From Candidatus Woesearchaeota archaeon (lineage in GTDB: Archaea > Nanobdellota > Nanobdellia > Woesearchaeales > UBA9642): a DNA stretch of 64,000 bases. The translations under genes were made by a program, and so were the position numbers. The stretch covers positions 186,001 to 250,000 of the forward strand of contig QZIT01000006.1 of assembly GCA_003599145.1 (NCBI GenBank), read 5' to 3'. Positions 16,302-24,901 of this stretch are shown here, one piece after another; position 1 is the first letter of the stretch, and every line of letters starts with the position of its first letter. The notes below the pieces were generated by a model. That model saw only the letters and a list, made by a program, of their open reading frames with translations, ran no database searches and was not told where the DNA came from.

Positions 16302-16509
16302 ATGCGTTCACCCGTTTTTCTTTTTTTAATATAATGCTGTTGTTTCATTAGAGCACAACTACTATATAAAGTTTACTATTTTAATATGCTAATATATGAA
16401 AATGTATATTGCTTTGGTATAAGTTTCATTATCTTCTATATAGAAAAAATTTCTGTTTTTTGGAAAACTATATAAACAGCAATTTCCTAAAATAAAAAGA
16501 GGAGGGGGT

Positions 16510-18375
16510 TTACTTTATAATTACCTTATCAAGCTTAACCTGCTGGTAAGGTATGCTTATTTCTGAATACATTCTTTGTATTTTTGGGTCTATTTTTACG
16601 GTTATGAGATATTCTCCTTTAGGAATCGTGTAGAGCGGAACAGGCAATGTTCCAGAGACATTTGGATTATTGACATTAAACGGAACAGATATAACATACA
16701 CTTCTTGCTTTTTCTCTGGTTTTTTCTTTTCCTCTTTGACGAATTCCATGATGAATTTTTTTACCTGCTTTGGAACTTCCAGTGTTGTGTCTTTAAACGC
16801 TGTTTCTTCCTGATTTGAAGGTATTCTTGCGCTGTAGGTTTCTGGAACTTTTCCTGTTGCTTTTGCAATTGCCGTTATGCTGTCAAGCGCCTTTCCTTCA
16901 ATATCATCCCATGGTAGAACTACGAGCTCTAAAACATCAGTGCTTGCCCGCTTCTCTTTTTCTACAGGGTTAAAGGTAACTTCTGCATTGCATTCATAAA
17001 TGCCAAAAATATTAGACATAGGGTAAGGCACCATGGTGTCTGCTGAAACAAAATGTGTTGGGAATTTAATATATAAGGAATCATCTTTTTTTTCTACTTC
17101 ATGGGCTGGATCGGGAAGTTTGTCATTCTTTCTTACAATAATGCCTTCTTCAGTAGGAATTATGCCATCAACATTGATATTGAAATGCTCAACTTTTTTC
17201 CATTTTCTTTGATTTTCCAATTTAGGATTCAATGAAGTAAATTCTATGCCTATTCTGAACTTTTTAGATTCATCTCCTAGGGTATAGAAATAAGGTGATG
17301 CTAAAGGATAATAGACTGTTTCATCTTTTGCCAGCAATGCTTTTATACTGTCTGGAACAGTAACATATTCAGTCTTAAGCACTTTTATGATTGCTGAATC
17401 AGGAATGTAAAGGGAGTCTCTTAGAGAATCTGCAGCAATTATTGTGTCTGTTATAGGAATATTGATTGCATATCGCACACTAAAAGGATATTTGATTGCA
17501 GTTTGATTCATTCTGAAATGCATTTTTGCCCTGTACTCTGTTCTGTCTGCGTTTGGTTCTGCAACAACATTGCAAAAGATGTCTGTAGGTTCTAAGAGAG
17601 GTTCCATATCTTCCTTGTTGATGGTTCTTCTCAATCCTGCAAGAATTTTCACCACATCTATGTTGTCCATGGGAGCCTTCCAAGCGCAAAACTGCCAGCA
17701 GTCTTTGGTAAATATGACAGGTTCTTTGCGCATGTCCGGCCAAAGCACTTCAATTTTTTCAGCGCCGCTGTTGAAGTCATAGGGAGAAACTCTTCTAGAA
17801 TTATCATCTGACCGGGCACTTTCAATAGGTATAACAGAGTGTTCTTGCGCAGGTATTCCTGCTGAGATGATTAAATCGCCATAGTCATCAAGCATATCTT
17901 CTATCCATAAAAGAGAGTTGACATTTCCTGTTTTCGCATTCACTACTTGGTCTGGAATGTAAAAATGAAAGCACTCTCTTGACTTTTGGCTTGCGTACGC
18001 TATTCTGCCATCAAGCAAGTCGTAAAACTCGTTTTGAGGAGTTATAGGGTCAGGGTCTAAATCCTGAAGAACCTCATTAAAAAAGTCATTGACTTCTTTA
18101 GGATTATAGTTTGCGTCCAGATTTTTTAGTTCTTCAAGCCTTTTTTCCTGATTCAAATCTCGTAAGCGCCATTGTGCAAGTTCATATTTCGCAACAAAGC
18201 GCATTTTTTCCATTCTCTGTTCTTGGGTATCTTCAGGATATACATTCAAACTGTATCTGAAGGCTTCATCTGGCTTTATTTTTCTTTCTGGAGTTTGAGT
18301 AGAAAAAGCACTTGCTGCAACTCCTAAAGCTGCTATCCAAGGCACTGTTTTTCTAAGAATGGATTCGAGACCCAT
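16510..18375 (-). CDS. Exported protein of unknown function, 621 aa
   Basis: The N-terminus carries a signal-like segment (WIAALGVAASAFS, residues 13-25) after a short basic stretch. The mature part starts with charged helices (25-120) and continues as strand-rich domains with repeated Pro/Val/Ile segments, suggesting two or three Ig-like domains toward the C-terminus (about 330-621). There is no C-terminal anchor and few Cys. No family recognised. The start at 18375 fits a TATA-like element about 26 nt upstream on the minus strand (near 18400). Alone in its transcription unit; probably envelope-associated. Confidence 0.65.
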   Translation of the reverse strand: MGLESILRKTVPWIAALGVAASAFSTQTPERKIKPDEAFRYSLNVYPEDTQEQRMEKMRFVAKYELAQWRLRDLNQEKRLEELKNLDANYNPKEVNDFFNEVLQDLDPDPITPQNEFYDLLDGRIAYASQKSRECFHFYIPDQVVNAKTGNVNSLLWIEDMLDDYGDLIISAGIPAQEHSVIPIESARSDDNSRRVSPYDFNSGAEKIEVLWPDMRKEPVIFTKDCWQFCAWKAPMDNIDVVKILAGLRRTINKEDMEPLLEPTDIFCNVVAEPNADRTEYRAKMHFRMNQTAIKYPFSVRYAINIPITDTIIAADSLRDSLYIPDSAIIKVLKTEYVTVPDSIKALLAKDETVYYPLASPYFYTLGDESKKFRIGIEFTSLNPKLENQRKWKKVEHFNINVDGIIPTEEGIIVRKNDKLPDPAHEVEKKDDSLYIKFPTHFVSADTMVPYPMSNIFGIYECNAEVTFNPVEKEKRASTDVLELVVLPWDDIEGKALDSITAIAKATGKVPETYSARIPSNQEETAFKDTTLEVPKQVKKFIMEFVKEEKKKPEKKQEVYVISVPFNVNNPNVSGTLPVPLYTIPKGEYLITVKIDPKIQRMYSEISIPYQQVKLDKVIIK

Positions 18376-18526
18376 ACTTGCAGGAATGCAGCATGGTTTA
18401 AAAATATTCTTTTTTTTAACTACTAAAAAGTTATTATTTTTCTTTTTTCCCTTTTTAAATAAGAACCTTTTTAAATCAGGTTGACTTTTTGCTATATATT
18501 ATAGATAAAATATGGGGAGGGATAGC

Positions 18527-18724
18527 ATGAAAATAACTTCAGTTGTTCTTTTGGTGCTTGTCATAGGCATGCTTTTTGGAGCAGCAATAGCTTTTGTAGC
18601 AGAGCCAGCAAGCGCAGCATTGCCTTACTCAGGTAAAGCAGGAAAAGATCCAGGTGTCAGATATTGTTCTTCTGAAAGTCTGAATGATGAAGAATATTTT
18701 AAATGCATGACTGATGCTTTTTAA
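18527..18724 (+). CDS. Small secreted peptide, 65 aa
   Basis: A hydrophobic signal sequence (residues 4-27, VVLLVLVIGMLFGAAIAFV) is followed by a 35-residue mature part with two Cys (RYCSS and FKCMT) that could form one disulfide. The in-frame ATG at 18512 is rejected: the GGGGAGGGA element (18514-18522) is well placed as the ribosome-binding site for ATG 18527, and the TATA-like tatatattatag lies about 30 nt upstream. A long poly-T terminator follows. Unknown function; a secreted factor or membrane-inserted microprotein are both possible. Confidence 0.62.
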   Translation: MKITSVVLLVLVIGMLFGAAIAFVAEPASAALPYSGKAGKDPGVRYCSSESLNDEEYFKCMTDAF

Positions 18725-18756
18725 GCTTTTTTTCTCTTTTTTTTCTCTTTTACTTT
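18725..18756 (+). terminator. poly-T terminator
   Basis: Three long T-runs separated by CTC follow the small secreted peptide gene. Confidence 0.6.
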
Positions 18757-18912
18757 GTGATTCTGTTCATCTTCTTTCTGTGTAAAAACTATATTTTCCA
18801 TATAGAAAACAATAAAACAAAACCTTTATAAACACTTTCAGATTCTTTGATGGTGAGAAGGGAAAGATAGTAGAGCGAATGCATGTATACTGCGTTCAGA
18901 TCTTTCTGCAAA

Positions 18913-19245
18913 ATGCAAAAATTGAAATTACTACCAACCTTAAAGGAAAAGAAAAGGTATGTGGTGTATGAAGTCATCACCGAAAAATCTCTAGATAAAG
19001 ATATTTCCCTGCAAATTTTTGAAAAGGCAAATGCCTTTTTAGGATTGTTTGATGGAGCAAAAGCAGGATTGCAAAATTTAGTGTATGATAAAAAAAAGCA
19101 AAAAGGAATAATCAGAGTAACAAATAATTATGTTGACAAGCTGAAAAGCGTTCTGATGATGATTACCAATATCGAAGGACAGAATATTATGATAAAATCA
19201 GTGTATGTTTCAGGCATAATCAATAAAGCTAAACGGGTGATATAA
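18913..19245 (+). CDS. rnp2: RNase P protein component 2 (Pop5/Rpp14 family)
   Basis: A 110-aa protein starting LPTLKEKKRYVVYEV, the standard opening of archaeal Pop5, followed by the small alpha/beta sandwich of the family. Archaeal Pop5 works with Rpp30 and other proteins on RNase P RNA to trim tRNA 5' leaders. The open frame extends to an ATG at 18883, but homologues begin near 18913. It is the first gene of the exosome operon, with a TATA-like site around 18820-18830 and a leader of about 60 nt. Its stop overlaps the start of psmA (TAATG). Confidence 0.85.
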   Translation: MQKLKLLPTLKEKKRYVVYEVITEKSLDKDISLQIFEKANAFLGLFDGAKAGLQNLVYDKKKQKGIIRVTNNYVDKLKSVLMMITNIEGQNIMIKSVYVSGIINKAKRVI

Positions 19246-19985
19246 TGGCAGGAGAAAGCATGCAAGCAATACAGCATCAGATGATGGGTTACGACAGAGC
19301 AATTACCATGTTCAGTCCAGACGGAAGATTACTGCAGGTTGAATATGCAAAAAAAACAGTAAGGCAAGGCTCAACCGCAATAGGCATTGTCTGCAAAAAC
19401 GGAGTAGTCTTGGTTACTGATAAAAGAATTGTTGATAAGCTTGTTGTTCCTGAAAGCGTTGAAAAAATATGGCAGATAGACGACCATATGGGCGCAACGG
19501 CTTCTGGCATAATCAGCGACGCAAGAATTCTCGTTGAAAGAGCTCAGTTAAGAGCTCAGCAGCATAGAGTAACCTATGACAGTCCTATTGATACCCTTTC
19601 CATTGTCCGAGATTTGGCAGATTTAAAGCAGTTATGCACGCAATCGGGCGGCTTAAGGCCTTTTGGTGTTTCTTTGCTGATAGCAGGCATTGACGAAACA
19701 GGCGTAAAATTATTCGAAACAGATCCAACAGGAATTTATTTTGAATATAAGGCTACGGCAATAGGCGAAGGAGAAACAGAAGTAAAAGACATTCTGAACA
19801 AAGAATACACTGCAAGTTTGACTACCGAAGACGGATTAAAAATAGCATTGAATGCATTGAGAAAGGTCTTGGGAAATAATTTCAGCTTGGAAAGAATAGA
19901 TGCTGCAGAAGTGTTGAATGAAAATAAGCTGTTTATGAAAGTTTCCAATGATCGCATTGCAAAAATCATAGGAAAGAAAAAATAG
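19245..19985 (+). CDS. psmA: Proteasome subunit alpha
   Basis: A 246-aa protein with the alpha-subunit signature GYDRAITMFSPDGRLLQVEYA near residue 15, forming the N-terminal helix that gates the 20S core. It lacks the N-terminal catalytic Thr of beta subunits, as expected. Conserved GSTAIGI, ASGIISDARILVERA and GGLRPFGVSLL segments follow. Seven copies would make each outer ring of the 20S proteasome. Its position between pop5 and the SBDS gene is the classic archaeal exosome-superoperon order. No beta subunit is in the window. Confidence 0.96.
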   Translation: MAGESMQAIQHQMMGYDRAITMFSPDGRLLQVEYAKKTVRQGSTAIGIVCKNGVVLVTDKRIVDKLVVPESVEKIWQIDDHMGATASGIISDARILVERAQLRAQQHRVTYDSPIDTLSIVRDLADLKQLCTQSGGLRPFGVSLLIAGIDETGVKLFETDPTGIYFEYKATAIGEGETEVKDILNKEYTASLTTEDGLKIALNALRKVLGNNFSLERIDAAEVLNENKLFMKVSNDRIAKIIGKKK

Positions 19986-19993
19986 AGGAAAAA

Positions 19994-20713
19994 ATGCCAG
20001 GATATCAATCATTTGACAAGGAAAAGATACATATTAACGTAGCTAGATTGAAAAAAGGCGGTACAACCTTTGAAATAGTTATTGATCCTGAACTTGCCTT
20101 GCAATATAAAAAAGGCAATGTTGATATTCGCGATGTGTTAAAGTCAGAGCACATTTTTGAAGACCCTAAGAAAGGGTTAAAGGCAAGCGAAGCAGCATTA
20201 AAGGCAGTCTTTAACACAGCAGATGCTCTTGAAGTTGCCAAAATAATTCTTGACCAGGGAGAAATTCAGTTTACTGCAGAGCACAGGGAAAAAGAAGTTG
20301 AAGAAAAAAGAAAGAAAATAATCAACATCATCCATACGAATGCAATAGACCCAAAAACAGGACTGCCTCATCCCAGCGAAAGAATTTCAAATGCACTTGA
20401 TGAAGCAAAAGTCCATATTCAGGATAAAAAAAATGCTGAAGAGCAGATTGACGAAATTGTGAAAAAAATAAGGATTATTTTGCCTTTGAAATTTGCCGTA
20501 TCTGAGATAGAACTGCTCATTCCTGCAAGCTACGCGCCAAAAATATACGGAACCGTAAAAAACTACGGGAAATTGCTGAAGGAAAACTGGATGAATGACG
20601 GCTCATTGCTTGCTCATGTTGAAATTCCTGCAGGCTTAAAATTAGAATTGATTGACGTGCTGAACGAAAAAACGCACGGCAATGTTACGGTAAAAATTAT
20701 TAGAGAGGATTGA
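19994..20713 (+). CDS. SBDS ribosome maturation protein
   Basis: A 239-aa protein. The N-terminal FYSH domain (residues 1-90) includes the ARLKKGGTTFEIVIDPE segment. The central helical domain contains EVEEKRKKIINIIHTNAIDP and PHPSERI, and the C-terminal ferredoxin-like domain ends at residue 239. SBDS/Sdo1 acts with an EF-2-type GTPase to release the anti-association factor aIF6 from the large ribosomal subunit. It starts 8 nt after psmA and 4 nt before rrp4, fully inside the operon. Full length for the family. Confidence 0.94.
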   Translation: MPGYQSFDKEKIHINVARLKKGGTTFEIVIDPELALQYKKGNVDIRDVLKSEHIFEDPKKGLKASEAALKAVFNTADALEVAKIILDQGEIQFTAEHREKEVEEKRKKIINIIHTNAIDPKTGLPHPSERISNALDEAKVHIQDKKNAEEQIDEIVKKIRIILPLKFAVSEIELLIPASYAPKIYGTVKNYGKLLKENWMNDGSLLAHVEIPAGLKLELIDVLNEKTHGNVTVKIIRED

Positions 20714-20717
20714 TAGT

Positions 20718-21518
20718 ATGTCAGAAGAACAAAAAAAAGTAGTGGTGCCTGGAGAAATCTTGGCAGAAAGCATGGAAGTGCTTCCTGGATTTGGCACCTA
20801 TAGAAACGAAAAGAAAATCATCGCGTCACGATTGGGATTATTATCTCAAGAAGGAAAAGTGATAAAGATTATTCCACTGAGCGGAAAATATCTGCCTCAG
20901 CGAAATGACATTGTCATTGGACAGGTTTTTGATATTTTAATTTCCGGATGGAGATTGGAAATCAATAGCCCTTACAGCGCCATGCTTTCCATGAAAGAAG
21001 CGTCGCATGATTTTATCAACAAGGGAGCTGATTTAACGCGTTATTACAATCTTGAAGATTATGTGGTTGCAAAAATTGTCAATGTAACCAGCCAGAATCT
21101 TATTGATGTAAGCATGAGAGGCCCTGGATTAAAAAAATTGAAAGGCGGAAGAATTATCAAAATTAATCCTTTCAAGGTTCCAAGAATTATTGGAAAAAAA
21201 GGCTCCATGGTTTCCATGATTAAAAATGCAACAGGCTGCAAGATTGTCGTCGGCCAAAACGGATTAGTCTGGATTCAGGGAGATCCTGCGATGGAGATTA
21301 TAGCCATCCAGACGATTACGAAAATAGAACAGGAGAGCCATTTGAATGGGCTTACTGAAAAAATAAAGACGTATCTTGAACAGCACGGCTTAACGGTTGT
21401 AAAGGAAGAGTCTCATGATGAACAGCATGATGATCATAGCGGCCATGAACACCGTCAGGATGACCAGTACGGTGAACAACATGATGAACAGAAAGGTGAA
21501 GAATATGAAGAGAACTGA
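20718..21518 (+). CDS. rrp4: Exosome complex RNA-binding subunit Rrp4
   Basis: A 266-aa protein. An N-terminal beta domain starts VPGEILAESMEVLPGFGTY. The S1 domain covers about 70-140. The KH domain has the GxxG loop in RIIGKKGSMVSMI near residue 157. Three Rrp4/Csl4 subunits cap the Rrp41-Rrp42 ring and feed RNA into it. The last 35 residues are a low-complexity His/Asp/Glu/Gln tail (HDEQHDDHSGHEH), unusual for Rrp4, which may bind metal or be disordered. The gene overlaps the rrp41 start by 14 nt. Confidence 0.95.
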   Translation: MSEEQKKVVVPGEILAESMEVLPGFGTYRNEKKIIASRLGLLSQEGKVIKIIPLSGKYLPQRNDIVIGQVFDILISGWRLEINSPYSAMLSMKEASHDFINKGADLTRYYNLEDYVVAKIVNVTSQNLIDVSMRGPGLKKLKGGRIIKINPFKVPRIIGKKGSMVSMIKNATGCKIVVGQNGLVWIQGDPAMEIIAIQTITKIEQESHLNGLTEKIKTYLEQHGLTVVKEESHDEQHDDHSGHEHRQDDQYGEQHDEQKGEEYEEN

Positions 21519-22191
21519 TGGACGATCCCAGACAGACGTAAGGCCCATTACTGCCAAAACAGGCGTTATTAAAAAAGCAGACGGAAGCGCTTATTTTAAA
21601 ATAGGCAACACAACTGCATACGCTGCAGTGTATGGTCCAAGAAATTTATTTCCAAGATTTTTGCAGGATCCTAAAAAAGGCATTTTGAGATGCAATTACA
21701 ACATGCTTCCTTTTAGTGCGAGTGATAGAGTAAGGCCTGGTCCTAGCAGAAGGTCAAGAGAAATTTCCATGATAACAGAAAAAGCGTTGCTTCCTGTTCT
21801 TGATTTGGATGCTTATCCTAATGCAGTCGTTGATGTCTTTATCGAATTGACTGAAACCGATGCAGGTTCGCGATGTGCAGGAATCTGCGCAGCAGCGATG
21901 GCGCTTGCAGATGCAGGATTGATTATGAAAGATCTTGTTGCAGCAGTGAGCGTAGGAAAAGTTGGCAATGATTTGGTTGTTGATTTAGATGGCGTTGAAG
22001 AGCATTACAATGAAAATGAATCAACCGATATTCCTGTTGCCATGATTCCGAGCACTCATGAAATCACGCTCTTGCAGTGCGACGGTATTATTGCAAAGGA
22101 AGAACTGTTCAAGGCTATTGACATGGTAAAACCTGCCATGCAGAAAATTGCAGAAGTGCAGAGAAATGCCTTGAAGGAAAAATACAGGTGA
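21505..22191 (+). CDS. rrp41: Exosome 3'-5' exoribonuclease subunit Rrp41
   Basis: A 228-aa RNase PH-fold protein and the catalytic subunit of the archaeal exosome. RVRPGPSRRSREISM carries the Arg residues that bind phosphate and RNA, and FIELTETDAGSRCAGI holds the catalytic acidic region. It degrades RNA phosphorolytically in a hexamer with Rrp42. The open frame begins at 21415, inside rrp4, but ATG 21505 (MKRTDGRSQTDVRPI) is the family start and has AGGTGA 8 nt upstream. The stop overlaps the rrp42 ribosome-binding site. Confidence 0.95.
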   Translation: MKRTDGRSQTDVRPITAKTGVIKKADGSAYFKIGNTTAYAAVYGPRNLFPRFLQDPKKGILRCNYNMLPFSASDRVRPGPSRRSREISMITEKALLPVLDLDAYPNAVVDVFIELTETDAGSRCAGICAAAMALADAGLIMKDLVAAVSVGKVGNDLVVDLDGVEEHYNENESTDIPVAMIPSTHEITLLQCDGIIAKEELFKAIDMVKPAMQKIAEVQRNALKEKYR

Positions 22192-22196
22192 ACATG

Positions 22197-22973
22197 ATGA
22201 ACGAAGACATTAAACACGATTTAATTCAATCCTTGTCCAAAAACTTAAGGGTTGATTTGAGAAAAAATGAAGACTTGCGTTCTATTGAAATAGAGACAGG
22301 ATGTGTTGCAACTGCAGAAGGCAGCGCGAGAGTGAAGTTTGGAGATACAGAAGTTATTGCAGGAGTGAAACTTGCAGTTGAAAAACCATTTCCAGATACT
22401 CCTGAAGACGCTATTTTGATGGTCGCTTCAGAGATGCTTCCTTTAAGCAATCCAAAATATGAAGGAGGCCCTCCAGGCGTTGACGCTATTGAGATGGCAA
22501 GAGTTATTGACCGTTCCTTTAGAGAGAGCAGATGCATTGAAACCAAAAAGCTCTGCATTCAAAAAGGAGAGAAAGTATGGAGCATCGCAATCGATATTGC
22601 TCCTTTAAATGACGATGGAAATTTGCTTGACGTAGGCGCATTTGCAGCGTTATTGGCTTTGCAAAACACGGTGTTTCCAGAGTATGATGGAACGAAAGTG
22701 CTGGTTGATAAAAAAACCACCATGAAACTGCCTATGGTCAGAGAACCTATTACTGTTACTGTTTTCAAGATAGGAAATGCATTTGTGGTTGACCCTACTG
22801 AAACAGAGCAGACATCATTTGATGCCAGAATGACTTTCGCCATTCTTGCCGACGATAAAATATGCTCCATGCAGAAAGGCGGAGATACGGCAATCATGGA
22901 AGAAGATCTTGATATTATGTTGGATATCGCAATCAAAACCAGCCAAGAGCTGAGAAAAAAGATTCCAAGGTGA
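22197..22973 (+). CDS. rrp42: Exosome subunit Rrp42
   Basis: A 258-aa RNase PH-fold protein, the structural partner of Rrp41. It has GSARVKFGDTEVIAGVK near residue 42 and GGPPGVDAIEMARVIDRS near residue 87, both typical of Rrp42, and lacks the catalytic acidic signature of Rrp41. Several starts are possible (GTG 22188, ATG 22194, ATG 22197); ATG 22197 has the best spacing to AGGTGA at 22186-22191. Rrp42 helps position RNA in the ring. It sits 4 nt before rpoK. Confidence 0.94.
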   Translation: MNEDIKHDLIQSLSKNLRVDLRKNEDLRSIEIETGCVATAEGSARVKFGDTEVIAGVKLAVEKPFPDTPEDAILMVASEMLPLSNPKYEGGPPGVDAIEMARVIDRSFRESRCIETKKLCIQKGEKVWSIAIDIAPLNDDGNLLDVGAFAALLALQNTVFPEYDGTKVLVDKKTTMKLPMVREPITVTVFKIGNAFVVDPTETEQTSFDARMTFAILADDKICSMQKGGDTAIMEEDLDIMLDIAIKTSQELRKKIPR

Positions 22974-22977
22974 TGAC

Positions 22978-23205
22978 ATGGTAAACATTAAGCTTGATGA
23001 CAAACATTATACCAAATATGAGAAAGCAAGAATTATAGGCAGCAGAGCCTTGCAGATTAGCATGGGCGCTCCCTTTCTGATAAAATTCTCAGATAAGGAT
23101 TTGGAAAAAGTGAGCTATAATCCTGTCGAGATTGCAAAATTGGAATACAAAGAAGGAGTCATTCCTATTTCCATCAGAAGGATTTATCCTCATGATGATG
23201 TGTGA
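22978..23205 (+). CDS. rpoK: DNA-directed RNA polymerase subunit K (Rpb6 homologue)
   Basis: A 75-aa protein with the Rpb6/RpoK core YEKARIIGSRALQISMGAP, the helix that clamps the largest polymerase subunits together. In many archaea the exosome operon continues with ribosomal protein L37Ae and rpoP; here rpoK takes the end position. It starts 4 nt after rrp42 and is followed by poly-T, so it is the last gene of the operon. Length is normal for the family. Confidence 0.93.
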   Translation: MVNIKLDDKHYTKYEKARIIGSRALQISMGAPFLIKFSDKDLEKVSYNPVEIAKLEYKEGVIPISIRRIYPHDDV

Positions 23206-23223
23206 TTTTTTTATTTCTTTTTT
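23206..23223 (+). terminator. poly-T terminator of the exosome operon
   Basis: T-runs (seven, then six) follow the rpoK stop and overlap the 3' end of the convergent gene. Confidence 0.55.
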
Positions 23224-23747
23224 CTAAATTCTTTTTTAATAACATCATAGTGCAGTTGCACGATGCCTTCTTTTAGCTTTGTTATTTCAAGCAATTTTAG
23301 CTTGCATTCAACGTTTTCTTCAGAAAATATTTTTATTCCTTTTCCTAGCGCGCATGGTTCAACGCTGATGATGATTTCATCAATCAGCATTTTTTTCAAA
23401 AATGCAGAGTTCAATGTTCCTCCTCCTGCTAAAAGGACATTCTGAAATCCAAGCTTCTTTGCCTTTTCAAGAGCATCTTTAGGGGAATGTGCAAGAACGT
23501 ATGCTTTTGAAAGCGTGAACTGCTTATTTTTCGAGACAACTATTTTTGCTGCTTTTATCGTGTCAAAAGTATAGTCCTTCCATTTTTTTACTGCTTCATA
23601 GGTTTTTCTTCCGACGATGAAGCACCGTGTTTTTTTGGCCAATGATAGAAAGCCTTTCCAATGGGTATCTGATAAAAAGTCTTCAGAGTAGTTCTCTGTA
23701 GCGATGATGCCGTTGATGGTTTGCGCCATGTACAAAATAACGTGCAT
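23211..23747 (-). CDS. RibD C-terminal / dihydrofolate reductase-like protein
   Basis: A 178-aa single-domain protein with the DHFR-like fold of RibD_C. It opens HVILYMAQTINGIIA, has the conserved FIVGRKTYEAV near residue 45, and LAGGGTLNSAFL near residue 107 for NAD(P)H binding. Family members reduce the ribosylamino-pyrimidine in riboflavin synthesis or act on unknown pterin-like substrates. No deaminase domain or other riboflavin gene lies nearby, so the reaction is not certain. A TATA-like gatttattaag lies near 23768-23778. It converges on the exosome operon. Confidence 0.82.
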   Translation of the reverse strand: MHVILYMAQTINGIIATENYSEDFLSDTHWKGFLSLAKKTRCFIVGRKTYEAVKKWKDYTFDTIKAAKIVVSKNKQFTLSKAYVLAHSPKDALEKAKKLGFQNVLLAGGGTLNSAFLKKMLIDEIIISVEPCALGKGIKIFSEENVECKLKLLEITKLKEGIVQLHYDVIKKEFRKKK

Positions 23748-23819
23748 GACTGATTTAAACTTCTCTGATTTATTAAGATTGCTGTTAAGAAAAAGAAAAT
23801 AACTATAAACTAAAAAAAA

Positions 23820-24188
23820 TTATTTCTTCAGGCAATCGCAAAGCTTGTATCCTTGATTCAAGGCTTTGCTTTTTGACGTGAAATTGATTTTGTATTTTGG
23901 CTTGATGTTCTTTGCAAAGACGCAGTTGCTGTCGTGCACTTTCAGTGCCCTTCTGGAGCCAACATACTGCCTTTTTCCCGTCGTGGAAATGATTATTTTT
24001 TTGCTGCCTTTTTCAGATAATTTTAGCTTCATGGCGTGCTGTTCTTTCAGTAATTCCTGATACTTTTTGTTCATTTCATGAAGCGTTTCATTGAGCGTAT
24101 TGACGGTCTGTGCAAGTTCGATGATGTCTCGTTTTGCAAGCTTGAATGATTCTTTTACATTATCAATAACTTGTGGTAAGGGTTCCAT
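23820..24188 (-). CDS. Coiled-coil protein with C-terminal Cys/His Ada-like domain, 122 aa
   Basis: Residues 1-60 form a coiled coil (ELAQTVNTLNETLHEMNKKYQ). Residues 75-122 resemble the small metal-binding domain of Ada-type proteins: VHDSNCVFAKNI, then F-x-S, then GYKLCDCLKK, giving one His and three Cys as potential zinc ligands. Such a domain may bind DNA or simply be structural. A TATA box (plus-strand sequence gatttataaat, 24212-24222) lies about 27 nt upstream on the minus strand. It is the last clear host gene before the provirus. Confidence 0.65.
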   Translation of the reverse strand: MEPLPQVIDNVKESFKLAKRDIIELAQTVNTLNETLHEMNKKYQELLKEQHAMKLKLSEKGSKKIIISTTGKRQYVGSRRALKVHDSNCVFAKNIKPKYKINFTSKSKALNQGYKLCDCLKK

Positions 24189-24477
24189 TGTATCACCGAT
24201 GATGGTAAATCTGGAGGATTTATAAATGTTTCGCTACTAAGTAGTAGTTATGGCGCATTTTCTAAAAACCGCTATAAGGTCACTTTGCAGTTAGGAAAAC
24301 GGTTTTGACCAGTATAGAGGCTAAAACCTTCGAATTTCTGCAAAGCAGCCATAGCAAGTCCAACAAAACAGAAGTTCCACAGGAAGCAAATTTGACCTAT
24401 ATTTCTGGTGGAAAATCTGTGGTTTTGGACCTCCGAAGTGTCTGGGATGAGACCGAAAAAACCAGGAGGGAAGAACC
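24189..24477. promoter_or_regulatory. Non-coding left edge of the provirus
   Basis: This 289-nt stretch has no convincing ORF. AAAACCG and CGGTTTT arms, with nested GGTCA and TGACC, form inverted repeats between about 24262 and 24312. A TATA-like ctatattt lies around 24398-24405 upstream of the first viral gene, whose ATG is preceded by AGGAGGG. The words CAGCCATA and CAAGTCCA occur here and again at the right edge (55467-55481) in the opposite order. The integration junction probably lies in this stretch. Confidence 0.45.
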
Positions 24478-24750
24478 ATGAAAGACATGCAAACGGTCGA
24501 AAAGTACCAGCAAAGCGAAGCCGATAAATGGGCAAAAAAAGACCAAGATATACGCCTTCAGGTCTGTTTTAAGAAGGCAATAGATGTCGAGATACACCTC
24601 ATAAAAGGAGCTCAGGCACTATCGGAAGCAGAAATAACTGCAAGAATTCTACAACGAGCTGAGAGCTACTTCAAAGGCTACAGCAGGCTACGACAAAAGC
24701 TCGTGGAAGGCATTTCTGATGAGGAGGATGACGATGACTCAGCAGAATGA
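24478..24750 (+). CDS. Early viral protein, helical, 90 aa
   Basis: First gene of the early module, with a strong AGGAGGG ribosome-binding site. The protein is helical and charged, with a central hydrophobic helix (VEIHLIKGAQALSEAEITARILQRA) and an acidic tail (DEEDDDDSAE). No family is recognised. Its 3' end overlaps the next start. Small acidic proteins at this position in viruses often regulate transcription or host functions, but nothing in the sequence proves that here. Confidence 0.65.
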   Translation: MKDMQTVEKYQQSEADKWAKKDQDIRLQVCFKKAIDVEIHLIKGAQALSEAEITARILQRAESYFKGYSRLRQKLVEGISDEEDDDDSAE

Positions 24751-24901
24751 AATCCGAAAAGAGCTGCAGAAACGTAACAAGCAGACCAAAGACAAGATCC
24801 AGAAACAAAAAGACAACCAAGAAGTCGACGACTTCATGGAAGATCTTGGCATCGAAAGAGTAGACAAGCCAAAAAAGGATGAAAGGAGGTCAAGAAAATG
24901 A
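24734..24901 (+). CDS. Early viral protein, Lys/Gln-rich, 55 aa
   Basis: A short, highly charged helical protein (MTQQNEIRKELQKRNKQ and a KPKKDERRSRK end). Three in-frame ATGs lie close together; 24734 is chosen because GAGGAGG at 24720-24726 is correctly spaced for it. It overlaps its neighbours at both ends, so translation is coupled. Function unknown. Confidence 0.55.
   Translation: MTQQNEIRKELQKRNKQTKDKIQKQKDNQEVDDFMEDLGIERVDKPKKDERRSRK

Noticed and set aside
16440-16509. TATA-like ctatataaa on the plus strand as a ncRNA promoter
   Set aside because: No ORF or RNA structure follows; it reads into the 3' end of the convergent-side gene and may be chance in AT-rich DNA.
21415-21504. Upstream 30-codon extension of rrp41
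   Set aside because: It is the shifted reading of the His/Asp-rich rrp4 tail; the conserved start is MKRTDGR at 21505.
24272-24535. Minus-strand ORF at the left provirus edge as a possible integrase or repressor
   Set aside because: Aromatic-rich sequence without HTH or recombinase motif; it overlaps the first viral gene and its promoter.
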